64,000 nt of DNA from Extensimonas perlucida. GTDB taxonomy: Bacteria > Pseudomonadota > Gammaproteobacteria > Burkholderiales > Burkholderiaceae_C. The number at the start of each line of letters is the position of its first letter. Within the stretch, counting starts at the first letter, position 1. Under the pieces are notes generated by a model, which was not told where the DNA came from, ran no database searches, and saw nothing but the letters and a program-made list of their open reading frames with translations. The stretch lies in the NCBI RefSeq assembly GCF_007655255.1, contig NZ_VMYE01000004.1, positions 1 through 64,000 on the forward strand. Reading direction: 5' to 3'. This document shows, piece by piece, positions 18,371-26,797 of this stretch. The translations under genes and the position numbers were made by a program.

Positions 18371-18427
18371 CTCGTACCCATTGCGCCGCACAAAGCACAC
18401 CCGGCGCTGCGGCGGTATAAAACGTGG

Positions 18428-20830
18428 ATGACCCCACCCGACCGCCTCACCATCGCCGCCGAGCCACAGGGCACGGCGCCCGGCGCACCCGGCATCGCGC
18501 CCACCTGGAGCAGCAGCGACAAAGACCTGGTCGGCACGGCCGCCGAAGGCTCGCGGCTGTGGTTCACCTGCGGGCACGGCATCGTCAACGAGGTCTATGG
18601 GCCGCGCATAGACATCCCGCAGACGCGCGACCTGGGCTTCATCGTCGCCGACGGCGCGGGCTTCTGGGTCGAGGTCAAGCGCCTCGAAGACCGCCAGCTG
18701 CGCCTGGCGCACCCCGGCGTGCCCGCGCCTGTGATCGTGCACCGGCACCCGCGCTTCACGCTGCAATTGCGCATCTGCAGCGACGTGGAGCGGGAGGTGC
18801 TGCTGATCGAAGTCGTCCTGAGCGGCGATGAGAGCTTGCGCCCCTACGTGCTGCTCGCGCCGCACCTGGGCAGCACCGGCTTGCACAACCGCGCCGCGGT
18901 CGCGCGCCACGGCGCGCGGCGCGTGCTCTGGGCCGAACAGGGGCCGTTCGGCCTTGCGCTGCTCGCTTGCGACGAAAACGGCAGCGACGCCTTTGCGCAG
19001 ACCAGCGCCGGCTACGTGGGCCACTCCGACGGCTGGCAGGACTTTGCGCGCCACGGCGCCATGACCTGGGCCTATGCCGAGGCCGGCCCGGGCAACGTGG
19101 CGCTCACGGGCGCGCTGCGCAGCCGCCACGCGGTGCTTGCGCTGGGCCTTGCCAGCAGCCCGGTGGCGGCGGCCACGCTTGCCGCGAGCGCGCTCGCGGC
19201 GCCGTTTGCCAAGCGCCTCGACGCCTACGTGCGCGGCTGGCGCGACTGGCGCCGGCGCGGGCTCTCGCCGCACCGCAAGGCGCCCAGCGCGGCCGGCCTC
19301 ACGCCCGCGGTGAAGCGCGAATTCGCCGTCTCGGCGCTGGTGCTGCGCAGCCACCTCGACCGCACCTACCCCGGCGCCGCCGTGGCGAGCCTGAGCATCC
19401 CCTGGGGCAGCAGCTCGGACTCGCCGGGCGGCTACCACCTGGTGTGGCCACGCGACCTGGTCGAATGCGCGGGCGCGCTGCTCGCGCTCGGCGACCACCA
19501 CGCCTGCCGCAACACCCTGGCCTACCTGATCGCCACGCAGCAAGCCGACGGCCGCTGGTACCAAAACCAGTGGCTCGGCGGGCGCGCGTACTGGGCCGGC
19601 ATCCAGCTCGATGAGACGGCCTTGCCCGTGCTGCTTGCCGCGAGCCTGGCCGAGCGCGACGCGCTGCACGGCCTGCACGCCGCGCCCATGGCGGCCGCGG
19701 CGCTGCGCCACCTCGCGCTCAACGGCCCGAGCAGCCCGCAAGACCGCTGGGAAGAAAACGCCGGCCTCAACGCCTTCACGCTCGCCACGCTGATCGCCGC
19801 GCTCGTCGCCGGCAGCCGCTTCGTCGATGCCGCATCGGCGCGCGTGCTGCTGGCGCTGGCCGACTACTGGAACAGCCGCATCGAGGACTGGACCGTGGCC
19901 CGCGGCACGCCGCTCGCGCAGCGCCATGGCGTGGCCGCGTACTACACGCGCATCGCGCCGCCGCAGGTGCTCTGGCAAGGGCCAGCGGCGTTGCAGCAGG
20001 TGCTGCCGATCAAGAACCACCGGCAAGACCTCGGCCAGCGCGCGGACGAGACGGTGGGCGTGGATTTTTTGCAGCTCGTGCGCTTTGGCCTGCGTGCGCC
20101 CGACGACCCGCTGGTGCGCGACACGCTGGCACTGGCCGACGCGCTGCTGCGCCGCGACACGCCCAGCGGCCCCGTATGGCGCCGCTACCTTGGCGACGGC
20201 TACGGCGAACACGCCGACGGGCGTCCCTTCGACGGCAGCGGCATAGGGCGCGGCTGGCCGCTGCTCACGGGCGAGCGCGGCCACTACGAGCTCGCCGCCG
20301 GGCGCGACCCGCTGCCCCAGCTCGAAGCCATGACGCGCATGGCCAGCCCGCTGGGCCTGCTGCCCGAGCAGGTGTGGGACGAGCCGCAGCCCATCCCCGA
20401 ACGCTTTTTGTTCCCCGGCCGGCCCACGGGCGGTGCGATGCCGCTGGCCTGGGCGCATGCCGAGTTCATCAAGCTCGTGCTCTCGCGCCAGTTCGGCCGC
20501 GTGCTCGACCAGCCGCCCGCCGTGGCCGCGCGCTACCAGGGCCGCCGCCCCGAAGCCGCGCTCGCGTGCTGGAGCGAGGCCGCGCCGATCACGCAGATCG
20601 CGCGCGGCCAGGGCCTGCTCGTGCTGCTGCCGCGCCCCGCACGCCTGCATTGGGGGCACGACGGCTGGCAGGACGTGTGCGAGCAGGACAGCCGTGCGCT
20701 GCCCATCGGTCTGCACGTGGTGGAAATCGAGCCCGCTGCGCTCACCCACGCCACGCGCCTCGACTTCACCTGGCGCTGGCAGGACGAGGGCAGCTGGCGC
20801 GGCGTGGACTATGCGATGGCGCTGGCCTGA
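18428..20830 (+). CDS. Glycoside hydrolase family 15 glucoamylase-like protein
   Basis: 800-residue protein with the two-part architecture of bacterial GH15 glucoamylases: an N-terminal beta-sandwich (about 10-270) and a C-terminal (alpha/alpha)6 barrel (about 300-770). Family segments include GYHLVWPRDLVE (about 335-346), WIPWGSS-like SIPWGSSSDSPGG, QDRWEENAGLNAFTLATL (the general-acid Glu region) and PLAWAHAEFIKL towards the end (general-base Glu region). It should release glucose from alpha-glucan ends. No signal peptide is seen, so it is probably cytoplasmic and may act on internal glycogen or maltooligosaccharides. It is a single gene following an 8-bp tandem array. Confidence 0.85.
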   Translation: MTPPDRLTIAAEPQGTAPGAPGIAPTWSSSDKDLVGTAAEGSRLWFTCGHGIVNEVYGPRIDIPQTRDLGFIVADGAGFWVEVKRLEDRQLRLAHPGVPAPVIVHRHPRFTLQLRICSDVEREVLLIEVVLSGDESLRPYVLLAPHLGSTGLHNRAAVARHGARRVLWAEQGPFGLALLACDENGSDAFAQTSAGYVGHSDGWQDFARHGAMTWAYAEAGPGNVALTGALRSRHAVLALGLASSPVAAATLAASALAAPFAKRLDAYVRGWRDWRRRGLSPHRKAPSAAGLTPAVKREFAVSALVLRSHLDRTYPGAAVASLSIPWGSSSDSPGGYHLVWPRDLVECAGALLALGDHHACRNTLAYLIATQQADGRWYQNQWLGGRAYWAGIQLDETALPVLLAASLAERDALHGLHAAPMAAAALRHLALNGPSSPQDRWEENAGLNAFTLATLIAALVAGSRFVDAASARVLLALADYWNSRIEDWTVARGTPLAQRHGVAAYYTRIAPPQVLWQGPAALQQVLPIKNHRQDLGQRADETVGVDFLQLVRFGLRAPDDPLVRDTLALADALLRRDTPSGPVWRRYLGDGYGEHADGRPFDGSGIGRGWPLLTGERGHYELAAGRDPLPQLEAMTRMASPLGLLPEQVWDEPQPIPERFLFPGRPTGGAMPLAWAHAEFIKLVLSRQFGRVLDQPPAVAARYQGRRPEAALACWSEAAPITQIARGQGLLVLLPRPARLHWGHDGWQDVCEQDSRALPIGLHVVEIEPAALTHATRLDFTWRWQDEGSWRGVDYAMALA

Positions 20831-20908
20831 GCGGCGGCCCATGCTCATGCCCAAAAATGGCCGTCAAAGCGGTTGGGAGCTGGCGCACGGCTTTCTTGAA
20901 AAGTATTG

Positions 20909-20955
20909 TTTTGATAGCTGCCAGCGCTTGATACACCTTGGCTTTTGGCCGATTT
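20909..20955 (+). repeat. Short AGCTGC/GCGCTTG hairpin repeat, copy 2
   Basis: TTTTGATAGCTGCCAGCGCT followed by TGATACACCTTGGCTTTTGGCC, in the gap between the convergent GH15 and pseudouridine synthase genes. It matches the copy at 26727-26775 closely. Confidence 0.75.
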
Positions 20956-20976
20956 GGCTCAAAATTCGCAATCCAC

Positions 20977-21978
20977 TCAAAACTGCTCGTGCGGCAGCAG
21001 ATAGCGCCACTGCCCGGGCGGCAGCGCGCCCAGGGTCACGCGCCCGATGCGGATGCGCTTGAGCCCGACGACGCGCAGGCCCACGAGCTCGCACATGCGG
21101 CGGATCTGGCGCTTTTTGCCCTCGGTGAGCACGAAGCGCAGCTGCTCGGGGTTTTGCCATTCGACGCGCGCGGGCCGCAGCGGCTGGCCGTCGAGCGCCA
21201 GGCCGTGGCGCAGGCGCGCGAGCTGCGCGGCGGGAAAGGCAGCCTGCACGTTGCTGCTCACCGCGCCGTACTGCACGCGCACGAGGTATTCCTTTTCCAT
21301 GACCGAATCCTCTCCGATGATCTGCCGCGCCACGCGCCCGTCCTGCGTGAGCACGAGCAGGCCGACCGAGTCGCTGTCGAGCCGCCCCGCGGGCGCCAGG
21401 CCGCGCAGCTGCTGCGCATCGAAGCGTATGCGGCTCGCGTCTTCGCGCCAGTGGTTGCGCGGCTGGATCAGCGCCACCGCGGGCGTGTGCCCATCCTCGG
21501 CCTGCCCGCTCACGTAGCCCATGGGCTTGTGCAGCAAGATCGTCACCAGCCGCTGCTGCTGGCCCTGCGCGCGCGCATCCAGCTCGATGCGGTCCTGCGC
21601 CGCCACCTGCTGCCCCATGGCGGCAACGCGCCCATTGACACGCACCCAGCCCTGCGCGATCCAGTCGTCGGCCTCGCGGCGCGAGCTCAAACCGAGCTCG
21701 GCCATGCGCTTGTTCAGGCGCACGGTGGCATTGTTGCCCACAGAAGGCCCGGGGCTTGGGGCGGACTCAGACGCGGCAGCCGCCCGGGGCGGGCGCGCCG
21801 CAGGCTGAGCGGCCTGGGTGGCCTTGGCAGATGCAGGCCGGCGCAGCACCGGGCGCACGAAGGACGCTGGAGGCGCAGAGTTCGCGGTGGCCGCAGGAGG
21901 CTGTGCCGCGGGCGCTGCACCGGCGCGCGGGGCCGAGGCCGAAGGTGACGATGAGGTGGGGCGTGAGGAGAACGGCAT
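20977..21978 (-). CDS. RluF-like 23S rRNA pseudouridine synthase
   Basis: 333-residue pseudouridine synthase. The first about 80 residues are an Ala/Pro/Ser-rich linker of no known function. They are followed by an S4 RNA-binding domain (VRLNKRMAELGLSSRREADDWI), the catalytic motif GRLDSDSVGLLVLT containing the nucleophilic Asp, and the C-terminal EGKKRQIRRMCELVGLRVV segment. The tail [17 protein letters not shown] matches RluF (U2604) better than RluB or RluE, but family members are hard to separate by eye. The start at 21978 (MPFSS) is tentative; another in-frame ATG at 22029 would overlap the upstream gene's stop. Confidence 0.78.
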   Translation of the reverse strand: MPFSSRPTSSSPSASAPRAGAAPAAQPPAATANSAPPASFVRPVLRRPASAKATQAAQPAARPPRAAAASESAPSPGPSVGNNATVRLNKRMAELGLSSRREADDWIAQGWVRVNGRVAAMGQQVAAQDRIELDARAQGQQQRLVTILLHKPMGYVSGQAEDGHTPAVALIQPRNHWREDASRIRFDAQQLRGLAPAGRLDSDSVGLLVLTQDGRVARQIIGEDSVMEKEYLVRVQYGAVSSNVQAAFPAAQLARLRHGLALDGQPLRPARVEWQNPEQLRFVLTEGKKRQIRRMCELVGLRVVGLKRIRIGRVTLGALPPGQWRYLLPHEQF

Positions 21979-22025
21979 GCAGCGTATTGTCCTGCGCCGG
22001 CTCGCTTGGCGCGCACGCTGCCTAC

Positions 22026-22742
22026 TCACTGGCCAGCCAGCGCCCCGCCGCGCAGCGCCTCCAGGTCGAGCACGCGCACGCCGCCGTATTCCACGCGGAT
22101 CACGCCCTGCGCCTGCAGTGCGGCGAGCGCCTCGTTGACGCGCTGGCGCGACAGGCCGACGAGGTAGGCAAGCTCCTGCTGCGTGGTGCGCAGCACCGCG
22201 CCCACGCCCGGGTAGAGCACGGGGTTGAACAGGATCGCGAGGCTGCGCGCCACGCGCAGTTCAGGGTTGCTGATGCGGTCAATCTCACGCGCGGCGATGA
22301 ACTGCCCGAGGCGCTCGTTGAGCTGGTTCATGACGAAGCGGTTGAAGCCTATGGAATGGTCGAGCAGCCAGTGGAAGGTATCGACCGGCAGGCCCGCGAC
22401 CAGGCTGGTGCGCAGCGCCTGCACGTTGTAGCGGTAGGGCTCGCGCTTCATCGCCGTGCCCTCGCCGAACCAGCCGCCCGGCGGCAGACCCGTGAAGGTC
22501 ATGGTCTGGCCCTGCGGTGTGTCGCTGCTCATCTTGAGCAGGCCCGAGAGCACGCCAAACCAGTAGGTCGCGGGCCGGCCGACGCGGCACACGAGGTCGC
22601 CCGCACGTGCCTCGACCACCCGCAGTGCAGCTGCGGCCCGCGCGCGCTCGTCGGGCTCGATCCGCGCGAGCCAGGGAATGGTGTGCAGCTCCGCCTCGGT
22701 GAGCGGGCGGCGGCGCTGGTGCAGGGAAGGATCGGGAGGCAT
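22026..22742 (-). CDS. Crp/Fnr-family transcriptional regulator
   Basis: 238-residue regulator with an N-terminal cyclic-nucleotide-binding-like beta barrel (GDLVCRVGRPATYWFGVLSG, GGWFGEGTAMKR) and a C-terminal winged helix (about 175-230) with the recognition helix in LAYLVGLSRQRVNEALAAL. The Fnr N-terminal cysteine cluster is absent, so it is not an oxygen-sensing iron-sulfur Fnr; the ligand is unknown. The start at 22742 (MPPDPS) is where homology begins. It is divergent from the acyl-CoA ligase/Liv operon, with a perfect palindrome in between, and probably controls that operon and perhaps itself. Confidence 0.82.
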   Translation of the reverse strand: MPPDPSLHQRRRPLTEAELHTIPWLARIEPDERARAAAALRVVEARAGDLVCRVGRPATYWFGVLSGLLKMSSDTPQGQTMTFTGLPPGGWFGEGTAMKREPYRYNVQALRTSLVAGLPVDTFHWLLDHSIGFNRFVMNQLNERLGQFIAAREIDRISNPELRVARSLAILFNPVLYPGVGAVLRTTQQELAYLVGLSRQRVNEALAALQAQGVIRVEYGGVRVLDLEALRGGALAGQ

Positions 22743-22808
22743 GAGAAACGAGACTTCCACGAGCGCAAGGACGCCAAAAGCGGCATCCCTCTCAGTGATT
22801 TCCCTTAA

Positions 22809-22828
22809 ATTGTCTTCGCAAAGACAAT
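22809..22828. promoter_or_regulatory. Perfect palindrome, candidate Crp/Fnr operator
   Basis: ATTGTCTT-CGCA-AAGACAAT, arms of 8 bp with a 4-bp spacer, 67 bp upstream of the regulator start and 92 bp upstream of the ligase start. The dyad spacing fits a Crp/Fnr-family dimer, although it is not the classical TTGAT or TGTGA half-site. Confidence 0.65.
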
Positions 22829-22919
22829 ATGGCGTCAAAGCTTGCCCTAGCATGCGCGCACTGTTACAGGGCGGGCCCGCCATGCCCCGGGCCGACTTTT
22901 GGAATTTTCAGGAAGCTGC

Positions 22920-24866
22920 ATGCTCACCACCTTTCCCCAACTGCTGCTGCGCCATGCGGCCGAGCGCCCCCAGGCCGCGGCCATGCGCGAGAAGGAATAC
23001 GGCATCTGGCAGACCACCACCTGGGCCGACTTCGCGCAGCTGGTCGAACACCTCGCCGCGGGGCTGCACCAGGCCGGGCTGCAGCGCCACGAGCACCTGG
23101 TCGTGATCGGCGACAACCGCCCGCGCCTCTATGCCGCGATGCTGGCCGCGCAGGCGCTGGGCGCGATTCCAGTGCCGCTCTACCAGGACGCGGTCGCGGC
23201 CGAGTGCGTGTTTCCGCTCAACAACGCCGAAGTGCGCTTTTGCGTGCTCGAAAACCAGGAGCAGGTGGACAAGCTGCTCGAAATCCGCGCGCAGTGCCCC
23301 ACGCTCGCGCAGCTCTACTACGACGACCCGCGCGGCCTGCGCAACTACGAGGAGCCAGGCCTGCAGCCGCTCGCCGCCCTGCTGGCCGCAGGCAAGGCGT
23401 TCGCGGCGCAGCAGCCCGAGTGGTTTCGCACCGTGGTGGCGCAGGGCCGGCCCGAGGACGTGGCGGCGATGTTCTTCACCTCGGGCACCACGGGCAACCC
23501 CAAGGGCGTGGTGCACACCTACGCCGCGCTGCTCGACCGCGCGCTGGCGGGCGCCGAGTTCGACCGCCTGGGCCAGACCGAAGAGGTGCTGGCCTACCTG
23601 CCGCCGGCCTGGATCGGGCAAAACATCTTCAGCTACGCGCAGTGGCTCGCCTGCGGCTACGTGGTGAACTGCCCCGAGTCGGCCAGCACCGTGTCCATAG
23701 ACCTCAAGGAAGTCGGGCCCACGTACTACTTCGCGCCGCCGCGCGTGTTCGAGGGCATGCTCACCAGCGTGATGATCCGCATGGAGGACGCCAGCGCCCT
23801 CAAGCGCAAGATGTTCGAGGCCTGCATGAACGTGGCGCGGCGCGTGGGCCCCGCGCTCATGGACGGCCAGCCCGTGGGCCTGCTCGCGCGACTGCAGTAC
23901 GCGCTCGGCAACCTGCTGGTCTATGGGCCGCTGCGCAACAATCTGGGCTTTTCGCGCGTGCGCGTGGCCTACACGGCAGGCGAGGCGATCGGGCCCGACC
24001 TGTTCAACTTCTACCGCGCCATAGGCATCAACCTCAAGCAGCTCTACGGCTCGACCGAAACCGCGGTGTTCGTGTGCCTGCAGCCCGACCACGAAGCGCG
24101 CGCCGACACCGTGGGCGTGCCGGTGCAGGGCGTACAGATCCGCGTGGCCGACGACGGCGAAGTCCTCGTCAAGTCGCCCGGCCTGCTCAAGGAATACTAC
24201 AAAAACCCGCAGGCCACGGCCGAGGTGCTCACACCCGACGGCTGGTACCACACGAGCGACGCGGGCTTCATCGACGCGCACGGCCACCTCAAGATCATCG
24301 ACCGCGTGAAGGACGTGGGGCGCCTGCGCGGCGGGCCGTTCGACGGCGCGATGTTTGCGCCCAAGTACGTGGAGAACAAGCTCAAGTTCTTCCCCTACAT
24401 CAAAGAGGCCGTGGCGCTGGGCGACGGGCGCGAGAAGGTCTGCGCCATGATCAACATCGACTTCGACGCCGTGGGCAACTGGGCCGAGCGCCGCAACCTC
24501 CCCTACGCGGGCTACACCGACCTCGCGCAAAAGCCCGAGGTCTATGCGCTGATCCAGGACTGCGTGGAAAAGGTCAACACCGACCTCGCCGCGGACAAGC
24601 TGCTCGCGGGCAGCCAGATCAGCCGCTTTCTCGTGCTGCACAAGGAGCTCGACGCCGACGACGGCGAGCTCACGCGCACGAACAAGGTGCGCCGCGGCTT
24701 CATCGCCGACAAGTACCGCGTGCTCGTCGATGCGCTGTACGGCGGCCGGACCGAGCAATTCATCGAGACGCAGGTCAAGTTCGAGGACGGCCGCACGGGC
24801 AGCGTCAGCGCCACGCTCAGGATCGTGGACGCCAAGACCTTCGCCCCCGTGCAGGCCGCGGCCTGA
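22920..24866 (+). CDS. Long-chain-type acyl-CoA synthetase (AMP-forming)
   Basis: 648-residue adenylate-forming ligase of the FAA1-like (COG1022) branch. The P-loop is FFTSGTTGNPKGVVHTY (about 188-204), the A5 motif is LYGSTETAVF, and the hinge region contains DGWYHTSDAGFIDAHGHLKIIDRVKD. The long C-terminal domain with FAPKYVENKLKFFPYIKEAV is typical of this branch. It would convert a carboxylic acid, ATP and CoA to the acyl-CoA. It is the first gene of an operon with LivG, H, M, K, F, implying that the acid imported by the transporter is its substrate. The start at 22920 follows an AGGAAG box. It is divergent from the Crp/Fnr gene. Confidence 0.85.
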   Translation: MLTTFPQLLLRHAAERPQAAAMREKEYGIWQTTTWADFAQLVEHLAAGLHQAGLQRHEHLVVIGDNRPRLYAAMLAAQALGAIPVPLYQDAVAAECVFPLNNAEVRFCVLENQEQVDKLLEIRAQCPTLAQLYYDDPRGLRNYEEPGLQPLAALLAAGKAFAAQQPEWFRTVVAQGRPEDVAAMFFTSGTTGNPKGVVHTYAALLDRALAGAEFDRLGQTEEVLAYLPPAWIGQNIFSYAQWLACGYVVNCPESASTVSIDLKEVGPTYYFAPPRVFEGMLTSVMIRMEDASALKRKMFEACMNVARRVGPALMDGQPVGLLARLQYALGNLLVYGPLRNNLGFSRVRVAYTAGEAIGPDLFNFYRAIGINLKQLYGSTETAVFVCLQPDHEARADTVGVPVQGVQIRVADDGEVLVKSPGLLKEYYKNPQATAEVLTPDGWYHTSDAGFIDAHGHLKIIDRVKDVGRLRGGPFDGAMFAPKYVENKLKFFPYIKEAVALGDGREKVCAMINIDFDAVGNWAERRNLPYAGYTDLAQKPEVYALIQDCVEKVNTDLAADKLLAGSQISRFLVLHKELDADDGELTRTNKVRRGFIADKYRVLVDALYGGRTEQFIETQVKFEDGRTGSVSATLRIVDAKTFAPVQAAA

Positions 24867-24901
24867 GCAGCCCCATGCCCCTGCAAAGTCCAGGAAGCCC
24901 C

Positions 24902-25687
24902 ATGAGCAAAAAGAAGATCGGCGATGTCATCCTCGACGTGCGCAACATCAGCCTGCGTTTTGGCGGCGTGAACGCGCTCACCGACATCAGCTTCAACGTG
25001 CGCGAGCACGAAATCCGCGCCATCATCGGCCCCAACGGCGCGGGCAAGTCCTCGATGCTCAACTGCATCAACGGCGTCTATACGCCCAGCGAAGGCTCCA
25101 TCACCTTCCGTGGCCAGACCTTCAGCCACATGAACAGCCGCCAGGTGGCCGAGATGGGCGTGGCGCGCACCTTCCAGAACCTGGCGCTGTTCAAGGGCAT
25201 GAGCGTGATCGACAACCTCATGGCCGGGCGCAACCTCAAGATCAAGAGCAACCTGTTTTTGCAGGCGCTGCGCATAGGCCCGGCGGCGCGCGAGGAGGCG
25301 CGCCAGCGCGAGGCGGTCGAGCACATCATCGACTTTCTCGAAATCCAGGCGTACCGCAAGACGCCCGTGGGCCAGCTGCCCTACGGCCTGCAAAAGCGCG
25401 TGGACTTAGGAAGAGCGCTCGCCATGGAGCCGCAGGTGCTGCTGCTCGACGAGCCGATGGCCGGCATGAACGTCGAGGAAAAGCAGGACATGTGCCGCTT
25501 CATTCTCGACGTGAACGACGAATTCGGCACCACCATCGTGCTCATCGAGCACGACATGGGCGTGGTGATGGACATTTCCGACCGCGTCGTGGTGCTCGAC
25601 TACGGCAAAAAGATCGGCGACGGCACGCCCGATGAGGTGCGCAACAACGAGGAGGTCATTCGCGCCTACCTCGGCACCGGGCACTGA
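24902..25687 (+). CDS. livG: Branched-chain-type ABC transporter ATPase LivG
   Basis: 261-residue ATPase of the HAAT (LIV) class. Walker A is IGPNGAGKSSMLN near residue 40, the long NodT/LivG insert includes VARTFQNLALFKGMSVIDNL, the signature is LPYGLQKRVDLGRAL (a degenerate LSGGQ typical of this family) and Walker B is LLLDEPMAGMN. The C-terminus VLDYGKKIGDGTPDEVRNN is typical. The start at 24902 was chosen because AGGAAG lies 5-10 bp upstream; an in-frame ATG at 24875 is weaker. It lies 35 bp after the ligase gene and 15 bp before LivH, inside one operon. Confidence 0.88.
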   Translation: MSKKKIGDVILDVRNISLRFGGVNALTDISFNVREHEIRAIIGPNGAGKSSMLNCINGVYTPSEGSITFRGQTFSHMNSRQVAEMGVARTFQNLALFKGMSVIDNLMAGRNLKIKSNLFLQALRIGPAAREEARQREAVEHIIDFLEIQAYRKTPVGQLPYGLQKRVDLGRALAMEPQVLLLDEPMAGMNVEEKQDMCRFILDVNDEFGTTIVLIEHDMGVVMDISDRVVVLDYGKKIGDGTPDEVRNNEEVIRAYLGTGH

Positions 25688-25702
25688 TGGGAGACAAGTG
25701 AG

Positions 25703-26632
25703 ATGGGATTTTTCCTCGAAACCCTGTTCGGCGGCCTGATGGCGGGCATGCTGTATTCGCTCGTGGCCCTGGGCTTCGTGCTGATCTTCAAGGCCAGCGG
25801 CGTGTTCAACTTCGCGCAGGGCGCGATGGTGCTGTTCGCGGCGCTCGCGATGGCGCGCTTTTCCGAGTGGGTGCCGCACTGGCTCGGGCTGGAGGGCAAG
25901 CTGCTGGCCAACGCCATCGCCTTCGTGCTCGCCGCGGCCTGCATGTTCGTGCTCGCCTGGGCGGTGGAGCGCCTGGTGCTGCGCCACCTCGTGAACCAGG
26001 AAGGCGTGACGCTGCTCATGGCCACGCTGGGCATCACCTACTTTCTCGACGGCCTGGGGCAGACGCTGTTCGGCAGCGACATCTACCAGATCGACGTGGG
26101 CATGCCCAAAGACCCGCTGCTGCTGTTCGAAAACACCTTCCCGGGCGGCATCATGGTGAACCAGGAAGACCTGATCGCCACCGTGGTCGCGGCGCTGCTG
26201 GTGTCGCTGCTGTCGCTGTTTTTCCAGAAGACCAGCACCGGCCGCGCGCTGCGCGCCGTGGCCGACGACCACCAGGCCGCGCAGTCGATCGGCATTCCGC
26301 TTTCGCGCATCTGGGTCATCGTGTGGTGCGTCGCGGGCATCACGGCGCTCGTGGCCGGGGTGATCTGGGGCAGCAAGCTGGGCGTGCAGTTTTCGCTCGC
26401 CACCGTGGCACTGCGCGCGCTGCCGGTGATCATCCTCGGCGGCCTGACCTCGGTGCCCGGCGCGATCATCGGCGGGCTCATCATCGGCGTGGGCGAAAAG
26501 CTCTCCGAGGTCTATCTCGGCCCCTTCGTCGGCGGCGGCATCGAAATCTGGTTTGCCTACGTGCTCGCGCTCGTGTTTCTGCTGTTCCGCCCGCAGGGGC
26601 TGTTTGGAGAAAAAATCATCGATCGTGTGTGA
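25703..26632 (+). CDS. livH: Branched-chain-type ABC transporter permease LivH
   Basis: 309-residue inner membrane permease with about eight hydrophobic helices. Family motifs include LYSLVALGFVLIFKASGVFNFAQGA at the N-terminus and GRALRAVADDHQAAQSIGI in the cytoplasmic loop that contacts the ATPase, then VALRALPVIILGGLTSVPGAIIGG. The start at 25703 is 15 bp after LivG and preceded by GGGAGACAAG. Its last 18 bp, including the stop codon, are duplicated 83 bp downstream. It forms the transmembrane channel with LivM. Confidence 0.9.
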   Translation: MGFFLETLFGGLMAGMLYSLVALGFVLIFKASGVFNFAQGAMVLFAALAMARFSEWVPHWLGLEGKLLANAIAFVLAAACMFVLAWAVERLVLRHLVNQEGVTLLMATLGITYFLDGLGQTLFGSDIYQIDVGMPKDPLLLFENTFPGGIMVNQEDLIATVVAALLVSLLSLFFQKTSTGRALRAVADDHQAAQSIGIPLSRIWVIVWCVAGITALVAGVIWGSKLGVQFSLATVALRALPVIILGGLTSVPGAIIGGLIIGVGEKLSEVYLGPFVGGGIEIWFAYVLALVFLLFRPQGLFGEKIIDRV

Positions 26633-26715
26633 AACACGCGATTTGCCCGAAGGGCACTTTGCGCAAGCAAACGATGATTTTTCGGCGCAGCCAGAAGATC
26701 ATCGATCGTGTGTGA
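26615..26715. repeat. 18-bp direct repeat duplicating the livH 3' end
   Basis: ATCATCGATCGTGTGTGA, which encodes the last codons and stop of livH, occurs at 26615-26632 and again at 26698-26715. Between them, CGATGATTTTT at 26672-26682 is complementary to AAAAATCATCG of the first copy, so an RNA hairpin could form just after the stop codon. Confidence 0.85.
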
Positions 26716-26726
26716 CGAGATATGAA

Positions 26727-26775
26727 TTCAATAGCTGCCAGCGCTTGATAAACCTGCACAAATGGCCATTTTGAC
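26727..26775 (+). repeat. Short AGCTGC/GCGCTTG hairpin repeat, copy 3
   Basis: TTCAATAGCTGCCAGCGCTT then GATAAACCTGCACAAATGGCCATTTTG, in the gap between livH and livM. It is in the direction of transcription and lies inside the operon, so it would be transcribed. Confidence 0.75.
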
Positions 26776-26797
26776 TACTATTCCCAGAGGCTGACCC

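Noticed and set aside
18382-18420. TTGCGC / TATAAA as a promoter for the GH15 gene
   Set aside because: The TATAAA lies only 8-13 bp before the start codon and the spacing to TTGCGC is about 28 bp, so it does not fit a sigma-70 promoter.
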